Of a stretch of DNA of 64,000 nt, positions 39,324-50,174 are shown piece after piece. Position 1 is the first letter of the stretch, and every line of letters begins with the position of its first letter. Source of the stretch: Atkinsonella hypoxylon (lineage: Eukaryota; Ascomycota; Sordariomycetes; Hypocreales; Clavicipitaceae); NCBI GenBank assembly GCA_000729835.1, contig JFHB01000148.1:1-64000 (forward strand), given 5' to 3'. Below the pieces are notes generated by a model. It was given only the letters and a program-made list of their open reading frames with translations, was not told the DNA's origin and ran no database searches. Both the position numbers and the translations under genes were made by a program.

Positions 39324-41952
39324 ATGGCCACACCCGATTTCCGAGGCTCCCCTCCTCAGCGAGCCGGCGTCGTGCCTGGGACTTGTTTTCAGGAAGAATC
39401 TACCAAGGCTGGCAGTGGCCGACCGTCACCTGTCAACCAAGCTAATGTAGGCATCATCAATACTTGTTCTAATTACTTATCGGAGCAGCTTGTATCCAGT
39501 CTAAACAGTATCTCTTCGTGCCTCGCTGATCATCTTCAAGGGCACTGCTTCGCAATTTCCAGTACAACAAACCGTTCACGTACTGACATCATCAAAGCTA
39601 GTTAACAAAGCTTGCCCCCACCCACAGGTTGGTCATGTCAGACTCATTCCCCAAGAACTTTTGCTTCTGATGCTGACATACTCTGAATGCGCAGGGCGTT
39701 GCTGACCACGCCACGAGCGAGACCTATCCGATGGACAAGCTTCTAGCAAGACTGTCGGAACAAAAGGCGGTCCTCAGCCAGCAAAATGAAGCTCTCAGGT
39801 CTGGATCTGGGGACAACGACACACCAATGTCCCAACCACGGCTGCTAGGTCATACATCTTCGAGCAACTCTCTGCCCATCACAACAGCCACAGAAGGCTT
39901 CTCGTCTACAGCACCTAGCACTCGTCCAGCTAGTGCCACATTGGATGACGCTCGTCCTGAATCTGACGAGGTGCTGCGACTGAAGCTTCAGCTTGCACAG
40001 GCACAAAACAAGATTTCTGAGCTCGACCAGGAACTGTCCACCCGTCCTTTCAAAGAGGGCGATGGAGACACTCACCCCATCCACATCTTCCGGAACATGG
40101 GCACGGCATCTCGAGACAGTGCTTGGTCTGTTGTCGAAGATGAACAATCGGATACAAGTGATGGCCTGTCCACGACGGCTTTTGGACGAGCCAAAGGCAT
40201 CTGGGGCAACTCCAAAGCATCAGGCTTTGCCAACAGTGGACCACAAACCACCACTGGCGAGCCCCAACCAGGCACCTGGCTGGGAAATCGAGCCTTCAAC
40301 GCCGGGTTCCCTGACCCAATCACCCCATACCAGATGATGGAGGGGTATCGCGGGGACCGTTTGAGTCCAGACTCGGATCTCATCATGAGGCAAACTGCCA
40401 GTCGTCGAGCACATCGGTATGACCACAGAGTCAATAGTTCGAATCATCTTGCCAACCTGGGTTACGCCCCCATCGGTGGCGGAGGTCCCATGGCTCAATA
40501 TGAGGCCGTGGGAGGGAGCAGCATGCCGTCGGGAGCATTGGCGCCGCCCCCTGGGCTCGGTGCTCTTGGGATAGGAGGCTATCCTGGTTATCAACAGCAG
40601 CCAGTTGGGACACCTCTGTCTCCCCATGCGTCCGAGTTTACATCCAAAACAAACTGGAAGAATGAGGTAGGTCGCTTTGAAAGCATTTTCTGGAATTCGA
40701 AGTAGAGACACAAAGCTAACACCGGAAAAGGGACTCGCTGAAGGACCGACATATCTGCCCCCTACTGAGCCTCTCAACTATCGTCGCCTTCTTGATCGTA
40801 ACGTGACGTGCAATTGGAAATATATTGTCGACAAGATTGTGTGCAACAATGATCAACAGGCATCCATATTCCTACAGCAGAAATTAAAAGTCGGCACGCC
40901 TGACCAGAAATACGACATTGTCGAAGCTATCGTGGCACAGGCTTATCCACTAATGGTCAACAGATTTGGCAATTTTCTAGTTCAGCGGTGCTTTGAACAC
41001 GGAACACCAGAACAGGTCATCAAGATTGCCCAAGCCATCCGCGGCAATACACTCAACTTATCCATGGATCCCTTTGGCTGTCATGTGGTGCAGAAGGCAT
41101 TTGACTCAGTGCCGGAAGAGTACAAGGCTGTCATGGTGCACGAGCTCCTCCGCCGCATTCCCGAAACAGTTATACATCGATATGCTTGCCATGTATGGCA
41201 GAAGCTTTTTGAGCTTCGTTGGACTGAATCTCCGCCTCAAATTATGAAATACGTCAATGAAGCTTTGCGAGGCATGTGGCATGAAGTAGCTTTGGGTGAA
41301 ACTGGCAGCTTGGTTGTCCAGAATATTTTTGAGAATTGTTTGGAGGAGGATAAGGTGAGTATCCTGGATACCTGGACTAGACGAAGGCAGCTCATTCTCT
41401 AATGGATGTGTTTATTAGCGTCCCTGCATCGAAGAGGTTCTCGCCAATATTGATATCGTCGCTCATGGCCAATTTGGCAACTGGTGCATCCAGCACATTT
41501 GCGAGCATGGTGCACCTCCGGACCGTAGCAGGGCCGTCGATCACGTCATTCGCTATGCAGCCGAGTACAGCACTGACCAATTTGCGTCCAAGGTGGTGGA
41601 AAAGTGCCTGAAGATTGGAGGCAGCGAGTTCTTGGGACGCTATCTCGACCGAGTCTGCGAAGGCCGCTTGGACCGGACTCGAATTCCTTTGATTGACATT
41701 GCAAGCGACCAGTATGGTAACTACCTTGTGCAATGGATTCTGAACAATGCATCGCCCCAGCACCGCGAGGTGGTGGCAGCACACATCCGCAAGCACATGG
41801 TTTCTCTTCGCGGGTCTAAGTTTGGATCTCGAGTCGGTATGCTTTGCACCAACCATGCCGTCACCACTCGACCTGGCCCTGGAGTTGGTCCTGGAATGGG
41901 CGGCGGCAATAGAATGGGACCCGGTCCACGGTTCGGGGGGGCATATCGTTAG
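39324..41952 (+). CDS. Pumilio/PUF-domain RNA-binding protein
   Basis: Four exons (39324-39446, 39695-40666, 40731-41354, 41419-41952) give 750 residues; the first intron is long (248 nt) and the rest are 64 nt. The N-terminal half is low complexity with a short coiled-coil (LRLKLQLAQAQNKISELDQE). The C-terminal half holds PUF repeats, with core motifs such as NRFGNFLVQRCFEHG, DPFGCHVVQKAFD, RYACHVWQKLFEL, GETGSLVVQNIFENC, GQFGNWCIQHICEHG, DQFASKVVEKCL and DQYGNYLVQWIL, then GSKFGSRVGMLC. These proteins bind mRNA 3' UTRs and repress or localise transcripts in the cytoplasm. The Cys/Asn-Gln style repeat residues could let the target bases be predicted. A Gly/Pro/Arg-rich tail ends the protein. 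Confidence 0.92.
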
Positions 41953-42242
41953 GGCGGGCAGGGGTAAGGGACCATGCCAGTGCTTTCTTTTTTTCTTTTT
42001 TTTCTTTTTTTAATGTTATTTCAGATCTTGAAGTCATTATCGCCTTTGCATAATATAGGAATTTTGCTTTAAGCTGCACACTGCTATGTTTTGGATTGTG
42101 ATGGCTGAAGTATGCTAGAAATCCTCTCATTCCCGCCCAAAATCTTCAACAGCATCAACTTCAAACTTGGGTCAAGAATGTGAACGCCATCCACATGCAT
42201 TAAATCATGGTTTGCAGCAAGGAAAAGGGGGAAAGAATGATA

Positions 42243-43037
42243 TCAAGACGTCACGGCTTCATTTGTTGACGCAGTCTCAGCAGATTCCGTGTCGAGGGGG
42301 GGAAAGTCGGTGTCGAGGGCTTTGGGAAGAGTCATTTCGGGGACAACCTGGGTGGTCTGCTTCTCCCATGGCTTCTTTGGTGCTGCCCGAGCGCCAACAG
42401 GTTTGACTGACTGAGCAAAAATTTTAGGAGATGTTCAAGACGAGGATGCTGCAGAAAGAACATACAGGGTCTCTGGCAATGGTGTTGGGGATTTGCCGTA
42501 TACCAGGAATTTCCTTGCCTTCCTGCAGAAGCTTCAACATGACGGCAAAACCCATCGGATAGCTGGGTTGGCCGTCACCGGAGGAGGCCACAGCAGAAGT
42601 CGCTTTCTTATCAATATAAAAGTCTGCTATGGGAGCGGCCTGCTGCCAGGGAAGCAGGGGCTCAGCTTGGGATTTCTGATACTCTTTTGGCAAGACCTGC
42701 GGCGGCGTGTGAGTTGGATTCTTGGCCAACCATGCTGTGTATCGGGCAAAGTCGATTTGTACGCCTATCCGTTGGGCATAGTAGAAGATGCGGGCGTGGA
42801 CAGCCATGTCTGCTGGGGAGCCATTGGAAGCATCCGAGGGACCAAGGATGGCGTAGAGGCCGGACTGCGAGAGTCAGGATTGGGCAGCGCATGGCAGTTG
42901 CTGGTGAGGCTCATTCATACCAGGAACGTCTTGTCTTTTGTCCAGGGGTATGCATCAAAGGCTTGGAATATGGCATCTTCGTCCTGGAGGGAGCGAATGC
43001 GCTCGGCCCCGGAGAGCGAGGGGCGCGGCTGTGCCAT
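42243..43037 (-). CDS. Pex39-like protein with C-terminal KPWE motif
   Basis: Three exons (43037-42921, 42864-42466, 42410-42243) give 227 residues, starting MAQPRPSLSGAERIRSLQDE. The middle reads PIADFYIDKKATS, then YPMGFAVMLKLLQEG and IPGIRQIPNTIARDP; after a 55-nt intron follows SVKPVGARAAPKKPWEKQ. The GIRQIPNT block plus (R/K)KPWE motif is what I know from fungal Yjr012c/Pex39 proteins, reported to help the Pex7 pathway for PTS2 import into peroxisomes. N-terminal residues 25-100 (AFDAYPWTKDKTFLSGLYAIL, HARIFYYAQRIGVQIDF) form an additional helical part that yeast Pex39 may lack. Convergent with the Pumilio gene (290 bases). Confidence 0.75.
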
Positions 43038-43724
43038 GGTTGGCTTGCGCAATGCAGATGTGAAGGTGTTTGGTATAGCGGATTAAGTTATGTGAGTTGA
43101 AGCGACGGAAATTGGGATGGAGCCTGAATGGGAATGGTGGGGGATGATGGCAGAAATCAAATTGACGTGGATGGAATGAGGCAACGTTGAGGCAACGTTG
43201 AGGCTTGCGTGGAGTTTTTTTTTTTTTTTCCCCGCTTTGTCTTCTTGCGACGGCGGCTTGTAGTAGAGAGGAAGTCAGTTTTCCGCGCTGTTTTTTCATT
43301 TCCTATTCTTTTGATTTGATTTTCGTGCAGCATGACCCCGGTCTGCTTGCGCCTTGCGGGTCAAGTGAGTGATGTCAGTGTATCTATCAAAACCCCTGTG
43401 CACGCCTAACGAATCATCCATCAATCAATAGCTTGCTGGAGTGCAGCTGCCAATCTCGGCAGCCAATCCCGTGCTGGCTCATCATCAACCTCCTGCCATC
43501 TCCATCTCCATTCCTCCTGGCACCCACCGCTTGCTTCAGCTCTCCCGCACCACCTCCCTGCATTGTTCTTCACTTCTCCTATTCCGTTTATGCTCATCGA
43601 GGGGAAGACTGTTGCATCGTTTGACACGGTGACGATTCCTTGGACAAGGTTATCGCCGTCCTTGGTGAAGCTCGTGCCCTTCCACTAGCTCTCCGGGCTT
43701 ATTTCGCCCAGACCCGCCGACCCA
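43038..43724. other. Divergent promoter between the Pex39-like and PP2C genes
   Basis: Contains GAGGCAACGTT in tandem duplicate near 43180-43202, a T-tract of 14 at 43216-43229 and CT-rich leader sequence. No gene. Confidence 0.5.
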
Positions 43725-45653
43725 ATGCACCGAGCGGCGCTTAGAGCGTTCCGGACGACATCAATATATTTCAACTCCGTCCGCAGCCTCTCACGATCAT
43801 CTCGAATCTCACGCCGTGCCCTCTTCGCTGCCGCCAGCCAAAACGTCCATCTGCAACAGAGTGTCAATGACCCTTTGAGGTCATCCATGTTCTTCCGCCG
43901 TCTGCCAATGGCTCTTGTCTCCAGCTTTCTCGTTGGATACGGTGCCTGGTGCTCGTACAATTCCGCCAACGTGCCCAGCGCTCAGTCCGTCACCCGCAGC
44001 TTCACCTCTACCCAAGGCGCCACGAGTGATGCCCTATCCACGCGGCCCGTCCTAGTCGTGGGAGCCGACGAGCTGCGACACGACATCATAGTCGGAGAGA
44101 TCCCCATCTCCAAGTCCACGGCTGACGGCCGCCACATCGTGGAAATGTTGACCTCGGACCAGGCCACTGAGAGGCTGCGAAAGCTGGAGCGATCCTTCTC
44201 GGTGAACCGTGGCCAGGGCGTGACGAGATTTGATTCGGTGCAATTACCAAGCAATGATCCCATTGAGGATGACCACGCCGAGCAGATTATTCAAGTACCA
44301 AGCCGTTCTGCTGGTGCTGAGGGGACAACCAGCGATTGGATGTTTTGGGGCGTATTCGACGGCCACTCGTGAGTTTTATTCCGATAACGCTGCAGCAAAG
44401 CCGCTCGCTCGCTCATCCCCGCAAACTAACATCTACCCAGCGGCTGGACCACATCAGCAACGCTGCGCGAAAGCCTCATCAGCTACGTGGCTCGTGAGCT
44501 CAACGAAACATACAAATCCGCCGAAAGCAGCACGCCCGCCAACGAGGCCATCGATCTGGCCATCAAGACGGGCTTCAACCGCCTCGACGAAGAAATCGTT
44601 CACAAGAGCGTCGAAAAGGTCTTCAAAGCCAGCTCCAAGGCCGTCGCCGCCGAACTCCTCCAGCCGGCCCTTTCTGGCTCATGCGCCCTGCTTTCCTTCT
44701 ACGACAGCCGCAGCAACCTCCTCCGTGTAGCATGTACGGGCGACTCCCGCGCCGTCCTCGGCCGACGCACCGACTCAGGCAAATGGACTGCCACGGCCCT
44801 CTCCGAGGACCAGACAGGCGGTAATCCCAACGAAGCAGCCCGCCTACGCAAAGAGCACCCCGGCGAGGAAAACGTTGTCCGCAACGGCCGGGTCCTCGGC
44901 GGCCTCGAACCAACCCGTGCCTTTGGTGACGCCGTCTACAAATGGAGCCGCGACACAGCCGGCAGGCTGCGCAACAGCTTCTTCGGCCGGTCTCCCTCGC
45001 CTCTCCTCAAAACCCCACCCTACGTCACCGCCGAACCAGTCGTCACGACGACCAAGATCAACCCTGAAAAGGGCGACTTCCTCGTGCTGGCCACAGACGG
45101 CCTCTGGGAAATGCTCACCAACGAGGAAGTGGTTGGCCTCGTAGGCCAATGGATTGAAACCCAAGCCAGCGGGTCCCCATCCTCCCAGTTCGAGGCAACC
45201 TGGTCCAAGATCTTTGGCTCTCAGAACAAGCCTCTGCCCGTCGAAGAAGCCAAAACGGGTAGCCTCGACGGCCAGAAGAGGCCCATCCGCCTGCAGCAGT
45301 GGGGCATCAACCCCGACGCAAAGGATCGCTTCACCGTCAAGGATAAGAATGTCGCGACGCACCTGGTGAGGAACGCGCTGGGAGGCAACAACGACGAGCA
45401 AGTCAGGGCTTTGCTCACGCTGCCTTCGCCATTCTCAAGACGATATCGGTACGTTGCCATGGCACGAGGCACTTTTCTTTTCTTTTCTTTTTCTTTTTTT
45501 TATTTTATTTCCAAAAAGGTACGCCTTCTAATTCTATATAGTGACGATCTTACCGTCCAAGTCATATTTTTTGGCAACGGCTCCAAGACAGGCGAGGTCA
45601 CCATCAACCTCGATGCCACGGCTGATGCGGCGGAGCCCAAGCCCAAGCTCTAG
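43725..45653 (+). CDS. Mitochondrial PP2C-family phosphatase (Ptc5-like)
   Basis: Three exons (43725-44368, 44441-45448, 45542-45653) give 587 residues. The first 40 residues are Arg/Ser-rich and Asp/Glu-free (MHRAALRAFRTTSIYFNSVR), a mitochondrial presequence; a hydrophobic stretch near 62-75 (MALVSSFLVGYGAW) may be an inner-membrane anchor. PP2C motifs are complete: WGVFDGHSGW (metal-binding Asp and Gly), CTGDSRAVLG, ALSEDQTGGNPNE, LATDGLWE and DDLTVQVIFF at the end. In yeast, Ptc5 dephosphorylates pyruvate dehydrogenase E1. The second intron is 93 nt and contains no in-frame stop, so its retention would add 31 hydrophobic residues. Confidence 0.92.
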
Positions 45654-46162
45654 GAGGCCAAGGCGCAAGGCCCGCCGCATCGCATTCTGTTTTCCAACCT
45701 GACGCCGTCTTTATTCGCTGCCACGATGGGCTACTTTGAAACTTTTCTCGTTGCCTCCACCGTTATGACCCTGACGGTGGTGTGCCTGGCTCGATTCTGA
45801 CTTGGCGGTTGTTTTCGCCGGGAGACCTACTATATAATACATGCTAGCAATGGCATTTCACATCCGATCGGTCTGTGGAGCGAATTGCCTGACTTTTTTT
45901 TTTTTTTTTTTTCGTATCATACGTTTCATGGAGCGAACAAGACACAAGTATTGAAGAAAACCTCGTGAGAAATGGCAGGGCAGAGTAGCTGGTTTGTATT
46001 GCCTGACGATTATAGTGGTAAAGCATGCTATGGTATGCATCAAATGAAAAATAGAAGTCTTTGGACAGAGCTATGCTCTCAAAACTAAACACCAAAGGGG
46101 AGTCCAGAATGAAGCAGTGAAATGTTTGGACGTGTAGACAATCGCGCTCCGGATCTTGTCGA
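45654..46162. other. Convergent 3' spacer after the PP2C gene
   Basis: Contains a T-tract of 18 at about 45895-45912. No gene. Confidence 0.5.
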
Positions 46163-48024
46163 CTAGACATAGACATCCGGGGGCCAAAGCAGCTTCCTTG
46201 TCCGAAGAGAGTACAACATGGTGACAAAGATGCCAAACCAAACAACGACAATACAGATTGTCATAGCTGCACCCAAGAGATGAATCCCATAGTTGTTGAA
46301 TACATCCCCCATGGTTTCCGTCGCCACCACCTGCGCGGGCAAAAAAAAAAAGAACATTCAGTGGCTTGCATGCAGTTTGGGGAAGAGGGCAAGGATGTTG
46401 ATGGTACATACCAACGCTGTATTGGGGAATACAAACGACCACCACGTCATCTGGAAAGGCAGCTTGTGCCCAGAACGCACATACTTCCAGAGCGAGCCGA
46501 CTGAAACGAGAAAGAACCACAATGCAAGACCCCAGAGCGACAATGCTACTAGCACGGATACCACTTTGATTACATCGGCCGTTATTGGCGTGTCAAGGAA
46601 GTTCTTCGGAAGAATGTTCTTGGCTTGGCTCCCAAGTTGTGCTGTTCGGGTAAGTCAAGGCATTACACAATCCATTTTGGAGGAGAGACGTACCAATACC
46701 GGCGGCCGTGAATGCAAATGGTCCAATAGAGATGAACTGGGCCAGTTAGCATCAAGCGAGCGCGTCCTCCGTAATCACTCAGGCAGTCTCACCACACCAG
46801 GCCGTTGCATGTCTCGAGGCAGCTTCTGTGTCATGAGACGGTAGATGAATGCGGCTGATATCATGAAAGCGATGAGGCAGCCCGTTCCCTGCGTGGCGGT
46901 TGCGCATAGCGCTACGGCTGTCTTGTTGATGGAAAACGGGTGTTCAGAGATGTCTGCGTCAATGAGCTGTGCCGCAAATGGACATGTGAGTAGCAGAGGA
47001 TAGGCAGGGAAGACCCAGGTGGGTGTCATCATGTGGATAGGAAATACTCTGTCCAACGTTAGCGGTATGGCCGGTTGTGATCCGGAAGCGAACGGTGGCA
47101 ACATACAAAGTCGACCATAGGATGAGATACAAGCCAGCGCTGGCTATGACACTTAAGCCCACATATACCCAAAAACAGACCTGCATGGATCGCAACAGCC
47201 AGGGGCCGCAGTGGGGGACCCCGTATTCACAAATGTTGATAAAAATGAAGGCAATCCTGTGAAAGCATTAGTCTATTCATCACTTTTTGAGGATTGATAC
47301 TTGGGCCGGCTAACGAGACAAACTGCCAACTGGTCAGTCTAGGTTCAGTCGCAAGTTCTGAGAGACTTACAAAGGCTGGTATGAAAAGAGACTCGACTTG
47401 GTCTGTGAAGGAGTTGGTAAAGGAGCCGGGACGCATGCGGAACCTCCAGGTAAGGACGACACAATTTATCACAAAGAGAGCCATGTTCAGCAGACAAAAA
47501 CATGTGCCCACAATGGTAATCCAGTAAGCTCGATAATATGCTGCAGAGCCGTTAGCTCTAGCCTGAATCTCGCTTTCTTCAGTTATTCCTACAGGCATGA
47601 AGCACGTTGGCTACGCCCCCAGTTGCCATGGTCTGTGTCGTCGTCTGTCAGTCCTGTAATGGTTTCGCCATTCATTCTTTCTTACCATGGTAAAAAATGT
47701 CCACTGAAAGCATGCAATACGGTCTTTCAGAGACACCTCTACTGCAGAGACTGGCTTGCCCTTGGTCATGACATCTTGTATGCTGGACGAATTCGACGTA
47801 GGAAGGCGTGGGTTGAAGGACACTCTAGGACGAAACGCAGGTAATGCCGATGGGGCTTGACACGCGGAAGAGGCAGCATATTGAGCCCGTTGCATGCTCG
47901 GAGTGGGAGACGGAGAGGAGAAGAAGCCAGGCCGATTATCCTCAAGGGGAGACTCATACCCCAAGTCAGGGGAGTTTGACTCATCACGGGCCACACCTAA
48001 AACTTGGGCGTCGTCGGCGGCCAT
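46163..48024 (-). CDS. TDT-family transporter (Mae1/Ssu1/SLAC1-like)
   Basis: Nine exons by eye, starting ATG at 48024 and ending VYV-TAG at 46163, about 470 residues; the third intron is only ~41 nt in my model. After a cytoplasmic N-terminus (residues 1-100), ten hydrophobic segments follow. Family blocks: FQWTFFTM-TMATGGVANVLHA, VFPIHMMTPTWVFPAYPLLL, ALCATATQGTGCLIAFMISA, YRLMTQKLPRDMQRPGV and FQMTWWSFVFPNTALVVATE. These are typical of the tellurite-resistance/dicarboxylate family, whose fungal members export sulfite or carry malate and related acids across the plasma membrane. Substrate cannot be told from sequence. The MPTW and TWWSFVFPNTA blocks fit the Mae1/SLAC1-like subgroup best. 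Confidence 0.85.
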
Positions 48025-48583
48025 ATTGCCTGATCCAGATCTTCTGGTCGCCTGGCGAGCAGCTTTGAGATGAAGTAGAGCAAAACGAGCAAGCTGGGTT
48101 CAGCGTGAGTGAAAGCCAAGTGAATATAAACCACGTGCGTTATGAAGACGATCTGATGCAAAACAATGGAGCCTACGTCAGCCAGAGGCATATTACATAT
48201 ACCTCGATGGGGCTCCCAATGTCGTTCAAAAATGCTCTTTTCGAGCTGCCAATGAGCACGCGGCAACGCTGCGTAGCACTAGGCAATCTAGAGCGACGTT
48301 TGGTTGTGACTGGTATCGGGGTTGATGTGGTCGTCGGGAATCGGGATCACCATGGGCAAAGCCTGGACTGCTTTGCTTGGTGACGAATCGCTGGCTGTGT
48401 CCCGCACTCGTCTCTGTTGCCCGAAACCGCTGCAGAAATACTGCTGGGCTAGTGGATGCAATGAGGGACAATGTGGAACAATATATAACGAAATATGGCG
48501 AAATAACGAGGCAAAGGCGTGTCGAGCGTGACTTGCAACGATGATGAGATATGTATATAGGAGATGTTGCAGACGAGGGGGTG
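48025..48583. other. Promoter region of the TDT transporter gene
   Basis: No gene. It ends at the MITE. Confidence 0.4.
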
Positions 48584-48984
48584 TACAGTAAATAAATTTC
48601 AGATCCAGACCATGTGTGCATTGGTCCAGAGCGGAGTCAGAGCGGGTGTAGATTTAGGCAGAATAGTATATACCTAGTATATACTGAGCATATACTAATC
48701 ACGCAGTATTAATTTCTAAGCAAGAGATCTAGAGTCTATAGAGCGTTTATTTCTATAGCACTATACCACTAGATATAAGTGCACCATTCTACTATGTATT
48801 AGTGTATATACTACTAAATATAAAAATGTTTAATTCGCACTAATACACTGTGCATTCTGTATGTACCTAGTATATACCCAGTATATACTACACGCTTCAC
48901 TGCCCGCTATTCTGGCCAAAAATACACCCTTTTTGGCTCCGCTCTGGACCAATGCACACATGGTCTGGACCTGAGATTTACTGG
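48584..48984. mobile_element. MITE family A, complete copy
   Basis: Left end TACAGTAAATAAATTTCAG continues with GACCATGTGTGCATTGGTCC, AGAGCGG and TAGGCAGAATAGTATATA. The right end, in reverse complement, reads CCAGTAAATCTCAGGTCC, GACCATGTGTGCATTGGTCC, AGAGCGG, then GGTGTATTTTTGGCCAG. The ~400-bp element is TA-rich inside (TATATACTAG-type motifs) and non-coding. Terminal CAGTAAA and flanking TA suggest a Tc1/mariner-related origin. Confidence 0.85.
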
Positions 48985-49289
48985 AACCCCGTCCCAGGTT
49001 CCCTGCTCCACTGCAAGCCCCATGCAATATCCAACGCAAATAGAAAGCTGCACGTGACGCTCGTCATTGCGTTTGCCAAGCTGTCCCTGTCCGACGACTT
49101 CAATCTTATACCGACTCATTAATTAGGGGGCGCGCTACATTTTGGAGATTGTGCAATTGCTTTCGAATTAATCTGTCTCGGTTCGTTTCTGCCATAGACG
49201 CAGACTTTCGGACGTCTCACGACCACACGGCATGCATCGATAACAACACCACGCAGACATCACCACCGCCACCACCACCATCACCTACA
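48985..49289. other. 5' leader of the Dsc2 gene
   Basis: A CACCACCGCC-type tract lies just before the start. No separate gene. Confidence 0.4.
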
Positions 49290-50174
49290 ATGACATTCAC
49301 AAACGCTCCAGTGACGAGGCTGCTGATTCTCGGCCTTGTGTCGGCGTCCATAGGCGCTAGTATGCTCGATGTCAAGCACTACTTCTACATCTCCGTTGAC
49401 ACGCACCTGTGGAAGTACCGTCAATTCTGGAGGTTACTTGCCTACCAATTATGTTATACCAACTCGACCGAGGTATTGTTTGCAACCATGTCACTGTATA
49501 ACTTGCGCGTCGTTGAACGCTTATGGGGGTCGCGAAAGTATGCTGTAAGTCACACGAGCCGTCTGTCTGCCGCAAACACGTACAACAGCTGAAGCTCGCG
49601 GGTTTCCCCCAAGGCTTTCCTCCTTGTGTCGTCCTTCTTTACCGCCATCATCCCGCCGTTGAGCATGGTCGCTTTGCGTCCCCTGTCAGCCGGGTTGTTT
49701 AACTACATGCCCGCCGGCCCAACGCCCGTCATATTTGCTATTCTCGCTCAATACCACGCAATGGTACCCCATGTGTACAAATACCGTGTGGCCACATCGC
49801 AGACCACACAAGCAAACGACTCGTCCAGTGTCACGTTGTCCGATAAATCATACATATATGCCATTGCTGTCCATCTATCGCTCCTGCAGTGGCCCGGCTC
49901 CATTCTCGGGGCCTTTGTTGGTTGGGCTTTAGGCAATGCATGGCGAGGTGGCTTGATGCCCACTTCGCTCGTCTCATGGCGAGTGCCGGGCTGGATGGTG
50001 GGACTTAAATCTCACAGACGCAGCGTCGAGTTTGAAGGCTTGAGAAGACGACTGGAGGGAGAGAATGGACCAGCAACTGGTGTGTCTTCGGGCGTGCAGT
50101 CTGACGGGCAGCAGGCGGAACGGCGACGGACCATGGGCCAGCAGATTGTGGACCAGTTCCGAGAAGCTCTGTAG
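49290..50174 (+). CDS. Rhomboid-like Dsc2/UBAC2-type E3 ligase subunit
   Basis: Two exons (49290-49544, 49614-50174) give 271 residues. The N-terminal sequence MTFTNAPVTRLL, SMLDVKHYFYISVD, LWKYRQFWRLLAYQLCYTNS, YNLRVVERLWGSRKYA is the classic Dsc2/UBAC2 signature. Four to six membrane segments follow (SSFFTAIIPPLSMVAL, PVIFAILAQYHAMV, AIAVHLSLLQWPGS, WALGNAWRGG). No catalytic Ser-His pair is evident, so it is a rhomboid pseudoprotease. In the Golgi Dsc complex such subunits serve SREBP cleavage and membrane protein quality control. The C-terminus ends MGQQIVDQFREAL without the UBA domain that some relatives have. Confidence 0.85.
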
